Shown here one piece after another: positions 6,439 to 8,443 of a DNA stretch of 8,443 nucleotides. The stretch's first letter is position 1. Every line of letters starts with the position of its first letter. The translations under genes were made by a program, and so were the position numbers. This DNA comes from Anaerolineales bacterium (GTDB lineage Bacteria > Chloroflexota > Anaerolineae > Anaerolineales > DRMV01): contig JALVOR010000367.1 of the NCBI GenBank assembly GCA_027026295.1, positions 1-8,443 of the forward strand, in the 5' to 3' direction. The notes below the pieces were generated by a model. That model had not been told where the DNA came from. It searched no databases and saw only the letters and a program-made list of their open reading frames with translations.

Positions 6439-7404
6439 ATGCCAAAATTTCTTGGACGCTTTTTGAGCGGCAGCGGTGCTGTGCTGGCGATGCTGTTCTT
6501 CTTTTTGCCATGGGTGCTGGTTTCCTGTAGTGGAAACTCTCTTGGCTCGGTGAGCGGTTGGGAACTGGCAGCAGGGATGGATATCGGCGGCCAGCATGTG
6601 GATGGCTCGCCAGCGTTGTTCCTGCTGTTGTTGTTGGCGCTTGCCGCACTGGTGGTTGCTGTGGCGGTGCGCCAGCCTGTGGTTTTTGCGGTGGTGGAGG
6701 TGGTGATTGGCGTGTCGGCGATGCTGCTGATGCTGCTGGTGTATGTGCAAATGCGCCATGACCTTCTCAACGAGACCATGGGAATCATCCAGACCTCGCC
6801 CCGTGCAGGCTTGATCGGTTCGCTTTTGGGGTATATGCTGATTAGCGGGGGCGGCATCATAGCGGGCGGCGGGTATGCCTTTTCGCAGGGATGGCTGAAC
6901 TTTTTGGGGCTGGAAAGCGTCGGCGGGGAAGGGAGCAGGGCGGCGCCCTCGGCTGCGCTTCCGCGGCGATCGAAACCAAAGCCTGCGCCGCGCCGAGCGG
7001 CCTCCCCGCCGCCTTCAGCGCAGCCCGGCGCAGCGCACCCCCATGCGTCCGCCGCTGATGAGGATGTTACGGCACTGGATGGAGTAGTGCCCGCCGTGGA
7101 TGGTGTTTTCCAACCCAAGGCAGCGCTAATTGTGCAAAACGGGCCGTGGCGCAATCGCCAGTTACTGGTGGAGGGCGATGATGTGTTGCTGGGACGCGGC
7201 AGCCAGTGCCAGATTTGCTTCCCCGACAAGTTTGTTTCGCGACGGCATGCCCGCTTGCGTTATGCCCAGGGTCAGTGGTTCATCCAAGACCAGAACAGCA
7301 GCGGAGGCACCTTCGTCAATGGGGAACGGGTAAACGCGATCCGCCTCAACGATGGTGATGTTATTCGTATAGGCAAAACAGAATTGCGCTTTCGGACGAC
7401 ATAG
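6439..7404 (+). CDS. Membrane protein with cytoplasmic FHA domain
   Basis: A 321-residue protein joining a membrane part to a phosphothreonine-binding FHA domain. Hydrophobic spans lie at about 12-29, 58-77, 80-102 and 123-146. LVSC at 27-30 fits a lipobox, so the first span could be either a helix or a lipoprotein signal; both put the C-terminus inside. A Pro/Ala/Arg linker (160-206) leads to DEDVTALDG with T211, then the FHA domain at about 228-319: G252-R253, S267-R268-R269-H270-A271, S287-S288-G289-G290-T291 and N294-G295. The usual Asn of SxNGT is Gly here; the phosphate-gripping Arg and Ser are kept. AGGGAGG precedes the ATG. It sits nine bases before the kinase gene, so it probably gathers phosphorylated partners, possibly the kinase itself, at the membrane. 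The four-helix part has no function I can name. Confidence 0.88.
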   Translation: MPKFLGRFLSGSGAVLAMLFFFLPWVLVSCSGNSLGSVSGWELAAGMDIGGQHVDGSPALFLLLLLALAALVVAVAVRQPVVFAVVEVVIGVSAMLLMLLVYVQMRHDLLNETMGIIQTSPRAGLIGSLLGYMLISGGGIIAGGGYAFSQGWLNFLGLESVGGEGSRAAPSAALPRRSKPKPAPRRAASPPPSAQPGAAHPHASAADEDVTALDGVVPAVDGVFQPKAALIVQNGPWRNRQLLVEGDDVLLGRGSQCQICFPDKFVSRRHARLRYAQGQWFIQDQNSSGGTFVNGERVNAIRLNDGDVIRIGKTELRFRTT

Positions 7405-7413
7405 GGAGGCGTT

Positions 7414-8443
7414 ATGAGGCAGAGTTTGGTAGGCCGCACGCTGCTGGGGCAATATCAGGTGGTGGATTTTATTTCGGCGGGCGGGATGGGGGCGGTTTAC
7501 AAAGTGTGGGATACGCGCCGCAAAGTGTTTCTCGCCATGAAAGTGTTGCATCCTCAGTTTGCCGATGACCAGCATATTTTCAAGCGGTTTCAGCGGGAAG
7601 CCCAGGCGTTGAAGCGTCTGCAGCATCCCAATATTATGCGTTTTTTCGGGCTTTTCCGTGAGGGCGCGACGACTTTCCTGCTGGAGCAGTTTGTTGACGG
7701 CATTACCCTGCGTGAACTTTTGCGGAAGCAGGGGCGCCTTTCGCGAAAACAGGCGTTGGTGGTGCTGCGAAGCGTGAGCGCTGCATTGACCTATGCCCAT
7801 CAGAACAGCGTGGTGCATTGCGACATCAAGCCGGAAAACGTCATGCTCGACGAAGGGGGGCGGATTTATCTGACCGACTTTGGCATTGCCCGCCATGCTG
7901 ATAGCACCACGACCACCATGCTGGGCGTTGGTACCGCGGCCTACATGGCACCGGAACAGATTCGGGAAGAGCCGGTTTCTCCCGCCACCGATGTGTATTC
8001 CCTTGGCATCATGGCATATGAGTTGCTGGCGGGAAGGCGGCCTTTCACGGGCGAAGAAGTGCAGGGCGAAGGAAACACCGCAGCGCGCCTGGCACGTTTG
8101 GGTATGGCGCATTTGAAGTTGCCACCGCCTGATCCGCGGCAGTTCGAGCCAAATTTGCCGCCGGAAACCGCTCAGGTGCTTCTCAAAGCCTTGGCCAAGC
8201 GCCCTGAAGAGCGTCACGCCGGGGTGTGGGATTTCTTCCTCGCGCTGACGAAATCGTTGCATATTGGCCTCGACCATTTGCCGGAGCGTTTGCCCGGTTT
8301 TGCTCCCGAAGGCGGCAGTCCCCCTCGCCGCCCCCCAATGGCGTCGCACGTAGGAAATGCTGCCGACGATGGCGTAACATTGCTCCCCGACGAGGAGGAA
8401 GCCCCCCGCCGTAACCGCCCCTCCGGTTGGGTATGGGCTGTGG
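7414..8443 (+). CDS. PknB-like Ser/Thr protein kinase, 3' end outside the window
   Basis: Eukaryotic-type (Hanks) kinase that phosphorylates Ser/Thr of proteins; 343 residues are visible and the frame is open at the edge. The kinase domain runs from about 14 to 281. Seen are the glycine-rich loop ISAGGMGAVYK (first Gly replaced by S21), the ATP lysine K43 in LAMKVL, helix-C E62, the catalytic loop HCDIKPEN with D137, K139 and N142, DFG at 155-157, an activation loop with T165-T168 and T174, APE at 179-181, and D193 in TDVYSLG. The catalytic loop has Cys in place of the usual Arg before D137, making it a non-RD kinase. A Pro/Arg linker follows with DDGVTLLPDEEE (T322). GWVWAV at the very end probably begins a transmembrane helix, so an outside sensor domain is likely beyond the window. 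The ATG has GGGAGG upstream and lies nine bases after the FHA gene. Confidence 0.93.
   Translation, partial: MRQSLVGRTLLGQYQVVDFISAGGMGAVYKVWDTRRKVFLAMKVLHPQFADDQHIFKRFQREAQALKRLQHPNIMRFFGLFREGATTFLLEQFVDGITLRELLRKQGRLSRKQALVVLRSVSAALTYAHQNSVVHCDIKPENVMLDEGGRIYLTDFGIARHADSTTTTMLGVGTAAYMAPEQIREEPVSPATDVYSLGIMAYELLAGRRPFTGEEVQGEGNTAARLARLGMAHLKLPPPDPRQFEPNLPPETAQVLLKALAKRPEERHAGVWDFFLALTKSLHIGLDHLPERLPGFAPEGGSPPRRPPMASHVGNAADDGVTLLPDEEEAPRRNRPSGWVWAV

Noticed and set aside
3852..7229. Open frame of 1125 codons on the minus strand opposite the phosphatase and both FHA genes
   Set aside because: It is antisense to three genes with clear domains, and its translation is rich in Arg, His, Ser and Pro with no recognisable domain. 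It also begins inside the membrane FHA gene and ends in the repeat tract. GC-rich codon use on the real strand explains the lack of stops.
7162..8349. Minus-strand open frame of 395 codons opposite the kinase
   Set aside because: The kinase on the plus strand has all family motifs; the antisense product has none and shows Arg/Gln/His bias typical of shadow frames.
4194..8443. Type VI secretion regulatory cluster (PpkA/PppA/Fha)
   Set aside because: Kinase, phosphatase and FHA together also occur there, but no secretion structural gene is in the window and the PP2C-LysM and zinc-ribbon FHA parts do not fit that set.

Overview
The window is a GC-rich bacterial segment. It looks like a Chloroflexota (Anaerolineae-type) genome, or a similar environmental lineage. 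This is inferred from gene style: Pro/Thr-rich linkers, the LPW-x-LVSCSG membrane start of one FHA protein, a PknB-like kinase with HCD, and two repeat stretches of widely dispersed types. No 16S or other phylogenetic marker is present, so the assignment is tentative. There are two divergently transcribed halves.

Left half, minus strand (1-3737). Three tightly packed genes read right to left: an aldo/keto reductase of the Kv-beta-like type (816-1778), a DEDDh 3'-5' exonuclease (245-814), and a membrane protein cut by the window edge (1-240). Stop-to-start gaps are 1 and 4 bases, so they are probably one transcript. Upstream of them, at 1810-1980, lies a non-coding element with near-perfect 11-13 base terminal inverted repeats and a nested imperfect palindrome (MITE-like). 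Further right, 2040-3737 encodes a polytopic membrane protein with a Asp-Glu pair in its first outside loop, like GT-C glycosyltransferases.

Divergent intergenic region (3738-4193). It holds a good -10 box for the membrane protein, a small hairpin, a two-part repeat tract (CCACAGAAAACAC units, then RTCCGTG units), a short open stretch that reads like the C-terminal tail of a lost gene, and the leader of the right-hand operon.

Right half, plus strand (4194-8443). This is a four-gene Ser/Thr phospho-signalling operon: PP2C phosphatase, zinc-ribbon FHA protein, four-helix membrane FHA protein, PknB-like kinase (3' end outside the window). Gaps are 15, 22 and 9 bases, each with a strong Shine-Dalgarno. 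The phosphatase is itself membrane-anchored and carries a LysM-like domain on the outside, so the eraser enzyme, not only the kinase, may sense the cell envelope. The kinase is non-RD (HCD in place of HRD). All four proteins carry an acidic-flanked Thr motif in a linker outside the folded domains, which are candidate sites of kinase phosphorylation and FHA docking. This operon is the most interesting part of the window. The families are known; the architecture is what merits follow-up.
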